Source: Kocuria sp. (lineage in GTDB: Bacteria; Actinomycetota; Actinomycetes; Actinomycetales; Micrococcaceae). Taken from it: a DNA stretch of 29,836 nucleotides. Shown one piece after another: positions 1 through 6,773 of this stretch. The translations under genes were made by a program, and so were the position numbers. The stretch is from NCBI RefSeq assembly GCF_030530945.1, contig NZ_JAUMTZ010000001.1, positions 360,645 through 390,480 of the forward strand, written 5' to 3'. Position 1 is the stretch's first letter. Every line of letters begins with the position of its first letter. Below the pieces are notes generated by a model that saw only the letters and a program-made list of their open reading frames with translations, made no database searches and had not been told where the DNA came from.

Positions 1-78
1 CGGTGGCGCCGGGGGGCGGCGCCCCCCCCCCCCGCCCGGGGGGGGGGGGGGGGCACCCCCCCCCCGCGGGGCTCCCCA
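1..78. repeat. C/G homopolymer-rich contig end
   Basis: The first ~75 bases consist almost only of C and G runs, including an unbroken G run of about 16 and C runs of about 10-13. No reading frame with protein-like composition crosses this stretch. Together with the similar GC-only stretch at the other end of the window, this is best read as a low-quality contig end. I do not treat it as biology. Confidence 0.6.
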
Positions 79-100
79 CCGGCCCTTCGGATGTGGCCGG
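79..100 (-). terminator. Possible terminator hairpin downstream of the BCCT gene
   Basis: CCGGCC (79-84) and GGCCGG (95-100) form a perfect 6-bp inverted repeat around a 10-nt loop. It lies 27 bases beyond the stop codon of the minus-strand BCCT gene. No U tract follows, so a terminator role is inferred from position only, and the nearby low-quality sequence weakens the call. Confidence 0.3.
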
Positions 101-126
101 GTCCTAGTACCACCCGACCGGACGGC

Positions 127-2121
127 TCACTCCGCGGGTTCCTTGGACTTCGGAGTGGTCTGGTCCCAGGGCGCCTCCCCCTCGGGGGTGTCCTTGGCGA
201 TGTCGTCCACCGCCGAGGAGACCCACTGGGACTTGTAGGTGAAGTCGGTCTCGTTGCCGTGCTCGTCCGTCTGGCGGTACCACTCGGTGATGGCCGGGTC
301 GTGGGAGTCGAACGCCTCGCCCGCCGCACGGTGGCCCTCGGCGTGCTCCACCTGCAGGGCGAAGTTGTCGCCGTGCTCGGCGAGACCCGTGCTCACCGCC
401 TTCTCCACCGCGGACAGTGCGAAGCGGGTGCGCAGCGTGGCGGGGTCGCTCCGGAGGTCGCGGTAGAGGGCGACCATCATGACGGCCACGACCACGGCGA
501 ACGGCAGCGCGGAGACGATCACGAGGTTCTGCATGCCGGCCAGGGCGTCGTCGCCGCCCACCAGGAGCATCACGATCGCGATGCCCGCGAGGCACACGCC
601 CCAGAAGATCACGATCCACTTGCTGGGGTCCGGGCGCCCGCGCTGGGTCATGGTGCCCATGACCACGGAGGCGGAGTCGGCGCTGGTCACGAAGAAGATG
701 CCGATGACCGCCATGGCCAGCACGGAGGTCGCACCGGTGAGCGGCAGCTGGTCGAAGAGCCCGAACAGCATGGACTCCGAGCCGTTGGCCACCGAGAGGT
801 CGGCGCCGTTCTTCGCGAAGAACATGGCCGAGCCGCCGAAGACGATGAACCACAGCACGCACACGGACGCCGGGACCACGAGCACCACGGTCACGAACTG
901 GCGGATGGTGCGCCCGCGGGAGATCTTGGCGATGAACATGCCCACGAAGGGGGACCAGGACAGCCACCAGGCCCAGTAGTACACGGTCCAGGTGTTCGAG
1001 AACTCGGCGCTCTCGGGCCCCCAGGCGGCGGACTGCCCGGTCATGAAGAGGTACTCGGCCAGGTACGTGGAGAACGTGGAGGGGATGAGCGTGAGCAGGA
1101 AGACCGTGGGGCCCACGAAGAACACGAACAGCGCCAGCACGAACGCCAGCGTGAGGTTGATGTTGGAGAGGTAGCGGATGCCCCGGGAGACGCCCGAGAC
1201 CGCGGAGATGATGAAGCACACGGACAGCGCCGCGATGATGACGATCAGCGTGTTGTTGCCGAGCTCGCCGATCCCGCCCACGATCGAGATGCCGGAGCCG
1301 ATCTGCAGCGCGCCCATGCCCAGGGAGGCCGCCGTGCCGAAGAGGGTGGCGAAGATGGCGAAGACGTCGATGAGCTTGCCCAGGGGTCCGTCCACGCGCT
1401 TGTGGCCCAGCAGGGCCGTGAACACGCGGGAGATCAGCGGCGCGCGGCCGCGGCGGTAGGCGCCGTAGGCCACGGAGACACCCACCACGGCGTAGATGGC
1501 CCAGGGGTTCAGGGCCCAGTGGAACGCGGACTGCACCAGGGCGTAGACCACCATGGAGTCCTTGCCGGCCTCCGCCACGTGGGAGAAGCCGGGGATTCCG
1601 CCCTCGAAGTAGGTCATGGGCTCGAACGCCCCGTAGAACATCAGGCCGATTCCCATGCCTGCGGCGAAGAGCATGGCGAGCCAGGAGAAGAAGGAGTACT
1701 CGGGCTCCTCGTCGTCACGGCCGAGCTTGATCCGGCCCGTGCGGGTGAAGCCGATGACCAGCATGAAGAACACGGCGGCGGTGGAGAGCAGGATGAAGAA
1801 CCAGCCGGTGTTCGCGGTCACCCAGGCCAGAGCGGTGGAGGAGACGGTGGACAGGCTGTCCGTGCCCAGCACACCCCACCCGATGAAGGCCACGATCAGC
1901 AGGGCGGTGATGACGAACACGGCCTTGTCTGTGCCGAAGCGGACCTTGCGGTCCTCCACGCCCACACCCGGGACCAGAGCCGGGTGGATGCCGTGCGGGT
2001 AGGTGAGTTCGTCGATGATCTTGCGGGACCGACTCCGAGAGGTGGAGCCGGGGGCCGGCTCCGCCGTGGCGGGCGGTTCGTCCTGTGGTGCTTGCTCGGG
2101 GGAATGGGGTGGCGTGCTCAA
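127..2121 (-). CDS. BCCT-family (betaine/choline/carnitine-type) transporter, copy 1
   Basis: This is a 664-aa, 12-segment inner-membrane carrier of the BCCT family, which takes up compatible solutes such as glycine betaine, usually with Na+. The family signature is clear: a glycine-rich helix (GMGIGLMFYG, followed by FEPMTYF) and the block WAWWLSWSPFVG with ISRGRTIRQF. I place the start at the TTG at 2121 because an AGGAG lies 7 bases upstream (2129-2133). The in-frame ATG at 2184 has no such site and would add 21 unlikely residues. The first ~35 residues are Pro/Glu-rich and the C-terminal tail (~90 residues) is charged and cytoplasmic, as in osmosensing BCCT carriers. The substrate cannot be read from sequence. 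A close paralogue lies at 6774-8741. Confidence 0.93.
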   Translation of the reverse strand: MSTPPHSPEQAPQDEPPATAEPAPGSTSRSRSRKIIDELTYPHGIHPALVPGVGVEDRKVRFGTDKAVFVITALLIVAFIGWGVLGTDSLSTVSSTALAWVTANTGWFFILLSTAAVFFMLVIGFTRTGRIKLGRDDEEPEYSFFSWLAMLFAAGMGIGLMFYGAFEPMTYFEGGIPGFSHVAEAGKDSMVVYALVQSAFHWALNPWAIYAVVGVSVAYGAYRRGRAPLISRVFTALLGHKRVDGPLGKLIDVFAIFATLFGTAASLGMGALQIGSGISIVGGIGELGNNTLIVIIAALSVCFIISAVSGVSRGIRYLSNINLTLAFVLALFVFFVGPTVFLLTLIPSTFSTYLAEYLFMTGQSAAWGPESAEFSNTWTVYYWAWWLSWSPFVGMFIAKISRGRTIRQFVTVVLVVPASVCVLWFIVFGGSAMFFAKNGADLSVANGSESMLFGLFDQLPLTGATSVLAMAVIGIFFVTSADSASVVMGTMTQRGRPDPSKWIVIFWGVCLAGIAIVMLLVGGDDALAGMQNLVIVSALPFAVVVAVMMVALYRDLRSDPATLRTRFALSAVEKAVSTGLAEHGDNFALQVEHAEGHRAAGEAFDSHDPAITEWYRQTDEHGNETDFTYKSQWVSSAVDDIAKDTPEGEAPWDQTTPKSKEPAE

Positions 2122-2249
2122 GACAGTTCTCCTGACTGCAGCGGGGGAGTGAAGGATCTCGTCGTGCTGTGGCGCATCTCCCATGGACGTGGTGGTCTGC
2201 CGACGCCAGGCTCAACCCGGAGGTTTCGCCGTGGGCGTACAAAGTTCCG

Positions 2250-2278
2250 ATTGTAACGAGGATCCGGCGGGCACCCAA
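2250..2278 (-). promoter_or_regulatory. Promoter of the BCCT copy 1 gene
   Basis: On the minus strand, TTGGGT (2278-2273) and TACAAT (2255-2250) are separated by 17 bases, a good vegetative sigma-70-type promoter. The start of transcription would fall near 2243 and leave a leader of about 120 nt before the TTG start. It is divergent from the dnaK promoter, about 75-100 bp away. Confidence 0.55.
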
Positions 2279-2326
2279 CTCGCCGGTAGTTTCCAGGCGG
2301 GTCGCCAGAACGCCCAGGCCACTGGG

Positions 2327-2345
2327 TTGAGTGATAAACACTCAA
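2327..2345. promoter_or_regulatory. HAIR operator 1 (HspR site) upstream of dnaK
   Basis: TTGAGT (2327-2332), a 7-base spacer and ACTCAA (2340-2345) form a perfect inverted repeat. This matches the known HspR-associated inverted repeat CTTGAGT-N7-ACTCAAG. It lies just upstream of the dnaK -35 box. HspR is encoded at the end of the same operon, so autoregulation is expected. Confidence 0.9.
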
Positions 2346-2351
2346 TTTCGT

Positions 2352-2379
2352 TTGACAACGAGTGCTCAACGTGTAAACT
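2352..2379 (+). promoter_or_regulatory. dnaK operon promoter
   Basis: TTGACA (2352-2357) and TAAACT (2374-2379) are 16 bases apart. This near-consensus -35 box is flanked by HAIR operators on both sides, and the -10 box overlaps the second one. Transcription should start near 2386 and give a leader of about 84 nt. Confidence 0.8.
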
Positions 2380-2398
2380 TGAGTCTGAAAAGCTCAAG
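2378..2398. promoter_or_regulatory. HAIR operator 2 overlapping the dnaK -10/start region
   Basis: CTTGAGT (2378-2384), a 7-base spacer and GCTCAAG (2392-2398) form a HAIR element with a single mismatch in the outermost spacer-side pair. Its position over the -10 box and the expected +1 fits steric repression by HspR. Confidence 0.88.
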
Positions 2399-2469
2399 TC
2401 TGAGGTTCCGCCGCCGGAAGCCCCCCGGGGGGTCCGCGCGGAACAGCAGCACCAACGAAAGGATCGAAT

Positions 2470-4341
2470 ATGTCTCGCGCAGTGGGAATCGACCTCGGCA
2501 CCACCAACTCCGTGGTGGCCGTTCTGGAGGGCGGCGAGCCCGTCGTCATCGCGAACGCCGAGGGCAATCGCACCACCCCGTCCGTCGTGGCCTTCTCCAA
2601 GGACGGCGAAACCCTCGTGGGTGACGTCGCCAAGCGTCAGGCCGTGACCAACGTGGACCGCACGGTGGCCTCCGTGAAGCGCCACATGGGCACCGACTGG
2701 ACCACCGAGATCGACGGGAAGAAGTACACCCCGCAGGAGATCTCCGCCCGCACGCTCATGAAGCTGAAGGCGGACGCGGAGGCCTACCTGGGCGACAAGG
2801 TCACGGACGCCGTGATCACCGTCCCCGCCTACTTCAACGACGCCGAGCGCCAGGCCACCAAGGAGGCCGGCGAGGTGGCGGGCATGAACGTGCTCCGCAT
2901 CGTCAACGAGCCCACCGCCGCGGCTCTGGCCTACGGCCTGGAGAAGGGCAAGGAGGACGAGCTCATCCTGGTCTTCGACCTCGGTGGCGGCACGTTCGAC
3001 GTCTCCCTCCTGGAGGTTGGCAAGGACGAGGACGACTTCTCCACCATTCAGGTCCGCGCCACCGCCGGTGACAACCGCCTGGGTGGCGACGACTGGGACC
3101 AGCGGATCGTGGACTGGCTGCTGCAGCAGGTGAAGTCCAAGACCGGTGCTGACCTGTCCAAGGACAAGATCGCCCTGCAGCGTCTGAAGGAGGCGGCCGA
3201 GCAGGCCAAGAAGGAGCTCTCCTCCGCGACCTCCACGACCATCTCCCTGCAGTACCTCTCCGTGACCCCCGAGGGCCCGGTGCACCTGGACGAGAAGCTG
3301 TCCCGCGCCAAGTTCGAGGACCTCACCAAGGACCTGCTGGCCCGTACCGAGAAGCCCTTCAAGGACGTCATCGCCGAGGCGGGGATCAAGGTCTCCGACA
3401 TCAACCACGTGGTGCTCGTGGGTGGTTCCACCCGCATGCCCGCCGTGGTCGAGAAGGTCACGCAGCTGGCCGGCAAGGCCCCGAACAAGGGCGTGAACCC
3501 GGACGAGGTCGTGGCCGTGGGTGCCGCCATCCAGGCCGGTGTCCTCAAGGGCGACCGCAAGGACGTGCTGCTGATCGACGTGACCCCGCTGTCGCTGGGC
3601 ATCGAGACCAAGGGCGGCGTGATGACCAAGCTCATCGAGCGCAACACGGCCATCCCCACCAAGCGCTCCGAGACCTTCACCACCGCCGAGGACAACCAGC
3701 CCTCCGTGTCCATCCAGGTCTTCCAGGGTGAGCGCGAGTTCACCCGGGACAACAAGAACCTGGGCACGTTCGAGCTGACCGGCATCGCGCCGGCTCCCCG
3801 CGGCATGCCGCAGATCGAGGTCACCTTCGACATCGACGCGAACGGCATCGTGCACGTGTCCGCCAAGGACAAGGGCACGGGCAAGGAGCAGTCGATGACC
3901 ATCACGGGCGGCACCTCGCTGTCCAAGGACGACATCGACCGCATGGTCAAGGACGCCGAGGCCAACGCGGACGCGGACAAGCAGCGCCGGGAGGCGGCTG
4001 ACCGCCGCAACAACGCCGAGCAGACCGCGTACTCCGTGGAGAAGCTGATCAAGGACGACGAGGGCGCCATCCCCGAGGACGTCAAGTCCGAGGTCCAGGC
4101 CGACGTCGACGCCGTGAAGTCCGCCCTTGAGGGCGACGACGACGACGCCGTCAAGGCCGCCTTCGAGAAGCTGCAGACCTCGCAGACCAAGATCGGCGAG
4201 GCCCTGTACGCCCAGTCCCAGACCGAGGGTGCCGCCGGTGCCCAGGCGGGTGCTGCCGGTGCCGAGGGCGCCCAGGCCGCGGGCGACGACGACATCGTGG
4301 ACGCCGAGGTCGTGGACGACGACAACGACGGGAAGAAGTGA
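2470..4341 (+). CDS. dnaK: Chaperone protein DnaK (Hsp70)
   Basis: DnaK is the ATP-driven Hsp70 chaperone. It binds exposed hydrophobic segments and works with DnaJ, GrpE and ClpB. The 623-aa length is typical for actinobacteria. The ATPase domain shows GIDLGTTNS at residues 6-14 and FDLGGGTFDVS from about 170. The linker DVTPLSLGIE lies near 370-380, followed by the substrate-binding domain and lid. The ATG at 2470 has AAAGGA eight bases upstream. The protein ends in an Ala/Gly-rich linker and an acidic tail with DDDIVDAEVVD (bases 4285-4317). Almost the same tail, in protein and DNA, ends ClpB in this window. It is the first gene of the HspR-controlled operon. Confidence 0.99.
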   Translation: MSRAVGIDLGTTNSVVAVLEGGEPVVIANAEGNRTTPSVVAFSKDGETLVGDVAKRQAVTNVDRTVASVKRHMGTDWTTEIDGKKYTPQEISARTLMKLKADAEAYLGDKVTDAVITVPAYFNDAERQATKEAGEVAGMNVLRIVNEPTAAALAYGLEKGKEDELILVFDLGGGTFDVSLLEVGKDEDDFSTIQVRATAGDNRLGGDDWDQRIVDWLLQQVKSKTGADLSKDKIALQRLKEAAEQAKKELSSATSTTISLQYLSVTPEGPVHLDEKLSRAKFEDLTKDLLARTEKPFKDVIAEAGIKVSDINHVVLVGGSTRMPAVVEKVTQLAGKAPNKGVNPDEVVAVGAAIQAGVLKGDRKDVLLIDVTPLSLGIETKGGVMTKLIERNTAIPTKRSETFTTAEDNQPSVSIQVFQGEREFTRDNKNLGTFELTGIAPAPRGMPQIEVTFDIDANGIVHVSAKDKGTGKEQSMTITGGTSLSKDDIDRMVKDAEANADADKQRREAADRRNNAEQTAYSVEKLIKDDEGAIPEDVKSEVQADVDAVKSALEGDDDDAVKAAFEKLQTSQTKIGEALYAQSQTEGAAGAQAGAAGAEGAQAAGDDDIVDAEVVDDDNDGKK

Positions 4342-4343
4342 GC

Positions 4344-4955
4344 ATGAGCGACTCCGAGAACACCAAGGGCCACGGCGAGTCCGTGCCGGAGGACCCGGAA
4401 CACTCTGCTCCCGAGTCGCAGGAGCAGGAGGGGCTGACCGTGGATGACATCCTGGACACCCCCCAGTCCCCGGACGCCGAGACCGCTGACGCGGCGTCGT
4501 CCCAGGACGACGCCGCCCCGGCGGGAGCCGGTGCCGCGCAGAGGCTCGCGGACGAGCGTCTCGAGGACCTGCGCCGGCTCCAGGCGGAGTTCGTGAACTT
4601 CAAGAACCGCACGGCGCGGGAGAAGGACCAGCTGCGGGACTTCGTCTCCGGCGAGCTGATCGCCGCGCTGCTGCCGGTTCTGGACGACGTGGACGCCGCT
4701 CGCAAGGCGGGCGACCTCACGGAGGGGCCGTTCGCGGCGATCGCCACCAAGCTCGAGGACGCACTGGGCAAGAAGGGCCTCACCCGCATCGGTGAGGTGG
4801 GGGAGAGCTTCGACCCCAACATCCACGAGGCCGTGCTGCAGCAGCCCACCGACGAGGTGGCGCCGGACCACGTGTCCATGGTGCTGCGCTCCGGCTTCAG
4901 GGTGGGCAACCGGGTGGTTCGCGCGGCCCAGGTGGCCGTCGCGGCCCAGCCGTAG
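4344..4955 (+). CDS. grpE: Nucleotide exchange factor GrpE
   Basis: GrpE releases ADP from DnaK and acts as a thermosensor. It is about 203 aa: an acidic disordered N-terminus (to ~60), a long coiled-coil helix beginning around LADERLEDLRRLQAEFVNFK, and the beta domain with GEVGESFDPNIHEAV and a final SGFRVGNRVVRAAQVAV. I chose the ATG at 4344 because GGAAG sits 8 bases upstream. A GTG at 4338 overlaps the dnaK stop as GTGA and is an alternative that would add two residues. Either start makes the gene directly coupled to dnaK. Confidence 0.97.
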   Translation: MSDSENTKGHGESVPEDPEHSAPESQEQEGLTVDDILDTPQSPDAETADAASSQDDAAPAGAGAAQRLADERLEDLRRLQAEFVNFKNRTAREKDQLRDFVSGELIAALLPVLDDVDAARKAGDLTEGPFAAIATKLEDALGKKGLTRIGEVGESFDPNIHEAVLQQPTDEVAPDHVSMVLRSGFRVGNRVVRAAQVAVAAQP

Positions 4956-4968
4956 GACAGAACAACAC

Positions 4969-5004
4969 CTCGGGGCGGGTCCACATGACGGGGCCCGCCC
5001 CGAG
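4969..5004 (+). terminator. Strong hairpin between grpE and dnaJ (intra-operon attenuator or processing site)
   Basis: Bases 4969-4982 pair with 4991-5004 to make a 14-bp stem with one G-U pair and an 8-nt loop. The stem begins 13 bases after the grpE stop codon and ends 35 bases before dnaJ. There is no U tract. It may partly terminate transcription or protect the dnaK-grpE part of the mRNA after processing. Which of these it does is inference. Confidence 0.6.
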
Positions 5005-5039
5005 TCGCACCGAAGTGGAAACACGAGAAAGGAGGCGTC

Positions 5040-6086
5040 ATGGCCAGTCAGGACTGGATCGACAAGGATTTCTACAGCGTCCTGGGCGTCTCCAAGGACG
5101 CATCCCAAGCGGACGTCAAGAAGGCGTACCGCAAGCTGGCCCGCAAGTACCACCCGGACCAGAACCCCGGGGATGCGGCTGCGGAGAAGAGGTTCAAGGA
5201 CATCACCGAGGCCAACTCGGTGCTGTCCGACCCCGAGGAGCGCGAGCAGTACGACGCCATCCGGGCCATGGGGTCCGGGGCGCGGTTCACCGCCGGCGGT
5301 CCCGGGGCGGCGGGCAGCGCAGGGGGTGGAGGTTTCGAGGACATCTTCGGTGACCTCTTCGGCGGTGGTGGCAGCGGCGGAGGCCGCAGGCGCTACACCA
5401 CCTCCAGCGGCGGAGGGGGAGGCTTCGAGGACCTCTTCGCACAGTTCGGCGGCGGCCAGGGCGGAGGCCGCTTCGGCGGGGGTGGCGGGTTCGGCGGCCA
5501 GCCCGGTGGGGGTGGTTTCGGTGGGTACCAGGCGCCCCCCACCAAGGGCGAGGACATCCACACCACCACCACGATCCCGCTGCGCTCCGCCTACAACGGC
5601 ACCACGGTGAAGCTGCGCCGGGGCAACGGGCAGACCACCACCGTGCGCGTGCCCAAGGGCGTGAAGGACGGCCAGCGCCTGAAGATCGCCGGCAAGGGCC
5701 ACACCGGTCCCGGCGGAAACGGGGACCTGCTCGTGACCGTCAAGGTCAAGGACCACCCGTTCTTCACCCGGGAGGGCAACGACGTGCACGTGACGGTTCC
5801 CGTCACCGCCGCCGAGGCCGGGCTGGGTGCCACGGTGGAGGTGCCCACGCTGGACGAGGGCCACGTGAACGTGAAGGTCCCCGCCGGAACCTCCTCCGGG
5901 CGTCGGATGCGCGTGAAGGGCAAGGGCTTCACGTCCGGGTCCACCACGGGCAACATGATCGTCACCGTGCAGGTCCAGCTGCCCGCTGATCTCGACGCCA
6001 CGGCCAAGGACGCGCTGCGCGAGTTCGCGAAGGCCACCGAGGGCTTCGAGCCCCGTGCGTCCCTCGCTGAGGAGGCGGCGAGCTGA
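5040..6086 (+). CDS. dnaJ: DnaJ/CbpA-type J-domain co-chaperone without zinc finger
   Basis: This is the Hsp40 partner that delivers substrates to DnaK and stimulates its ATPase. The J domain (residues ~9-75) carries HPD at 38-40. A long Gly/Phe-rich region (~80-170, many GGGGF and GGFGG units) is followed directly by the two C-terminal beta-barrel substrate domains (from GEDIHTTTTIPL, with VPKGVKDGQRLKIAGKG). The four CxxCxGxG zinc motifs of class A DnaJ are absent, so it is a class B (CbpA-like) protein of 348 aa. The ATG at 5040 has AAAGGAGG five bases upstream. The stop codon lies one base before the hspR ATG. Confidence 0.95.
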   Translation: MASQDWIDKDFYSVLGVSKDASQADVKKAYRKLARKYHPDQNPGDAAAEKRFKDITEANSVLSDPEEREQYDAIRAMGSGARFTAGGPGAAGSAGGGGFEDIFGDLFGGGGSGGGRRRYTTSSGGGGGFEDLFAQFGGGQGGGRFGGGGGFGGQPGGGGFGGYQAPPTKGEDIHTTTTIPLRSAYNGTTVKLRRGNGQTTTVRVPKGVKDGQRLKIAGKGHTGPGGNGDLLVTVKVKDHPFFTREGNDVHVTVPVTAAEAGLGATVEVPTLDEGHVNVKVPAGTSSGRRMRVKGKGFTSGSTTGNMIVTVQVQLPADLDATAKDALREFAKATEGFEPRASLAEEAAS

Positions 6087-6087
6087 G

Positions 6088-6591
6088 ATGCCACTGGACT
6101 TCACCCAGCCGGTCTTCGTGATCTCGGTGGCGGCCGAGCTCGCCGACATGCACCCGCAGACGCTGCGCCAGTACGACCGCATGGGCCTGGTGACCCCCTC
6201 CCGGGCCTCCGGGCGCGCGCGGCGCTACTCGCAGCTGGACGTGCAGAAGCTCCGCCAGATCCAGGAGCTCTCCCAGGAGGGTGTCTCCCTGGAGGGCATC
6301 AAGCGCATCCTGCAGCTGGAGAACCAGGTGCAGGCGCTGCAGTCGCGGGTCACGGAGCTGTCCGAGGAGCTGGAGGAGGAGCGGCGTGCCCGCCACGAGC
6401 GGGATGCCATCTTCACCGCCGGTTCCGAGGGGGACGTGGTGCGCATCGCCCGTGGCACCCATCGGGCGCACAAGGTCTCCCAGGCGCTGATGCTGTACCG
6501 CCCTGCCACACCGCGGGCGGCGGAGGAGAGCACCGGGGACACGCCCCCCACCTCCGCCCGCCGCGGGCGGGGTGACCGCGCGGCCAGCTGA
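6088..6591 (+). CDS. hspR: MerR-type heat-shock repressor HspR
   Basis: HspR binds HAIR operators, with DnaK as a co-repressor in the actinobacteria where it has been studied, and so closes a feedback loop on the heat-shock response. The 167-aa protein has a MerR winged helix (VISVAAELADMHPQTLRQYD, then GLVTPSRASGRARRYSQLDV) over residues ~10-55. A coiled-coil segment (LENQVQALQSRVTELSEELE) lies near 75-100 and a variable basic tail follows. The ATG at 6088 follows the dnaJ stop by one base, so translation is coupled. Its target sites are visible at 2327-2345, 2378-2398 and 26964-26984. Confidence 0.97.
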   Translation: MPLDFTQPVFVISVAAELADMHPQTLRQYDRMGLVTPSRASGRARRYSQLDVQKLRQIQELSQEGVSLEGIKRILQLENQVQALQSRVTELSEELEEERRARHERDAIFTAGSEGDVVRIARGTHRAHKVSQALMLYRPATPRAAEESTGDTPPTSARRGRGDRAAS

Positions 6592-6723
6592 GGATCGCCC
6601 CGGCCGTCCGCCCAGCCGCCTGAGGACCGCGCCGGGCGGGCCGTTCCGCGGACCCGGCCGGGCGGCGTCGGGCCCCGCGCCGGTGGGAGGCACGGTCCTG
6701 AGCGTCCTGCCCGAGTGACCCGC

Positions 6724-6760
6724 ACGAGCCCCGCACCGATGCCAGCGGTGCGGGGCTCGT
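6724..6760. terminator. Bidirectional terminator between hspR and the second BCCT gene
   Basis: A perfect 14-bp inverted repeat (6724-6737 with 6747-6760) has a 9-nt loop and lies between convergent genes ending at 6591 and 6774. The plus strand continues with a short T-containing stretch. Its location and symmetry suit a terminator for both directions. Confidence 0.8.
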
Positions 6761-6773
6761 CCACGTTTCCCTG

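Noticed and set aside
1..60. Possible G-quadruplex or telomere-like sequence at the window start
   Set aside because: Uninterrupted C and G homopolymers at both ends look more like sequencing or assembly error than a designed structure. There is no regular repeat unit.
91..2256. Long open frame on the plus strand opposite the BCCT gene
   Set aside because: It is His/Gly/Glu/Arg-rich without any domain, a typical mirror frame of GC-rich DNA. The opposite strand encodes a clear BCCT transporter.
5280..5530. GGTGGCGG-like repeats in dnaJ considered as a repeat element
   Set aside because: They are the Gly/Phe-rich region of the J protein and vary in unit length.
3048..6182. Very long open frame on the minus strand opposite dnaK, grpE and dnaJ
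   Set aside because: It has no recognisable domain, no start signal and Ser/Arg/Leu-rich low-complexity composition, and it spans three well-supported genes. It is a shadow frame of high-GC codon use.
6592..6773. Possible small gene between hspR and the second BCCT gene
   Set aside because: No frame with a start signal and reasonable composition is present; the interval holds a clear bidirectional terminator.
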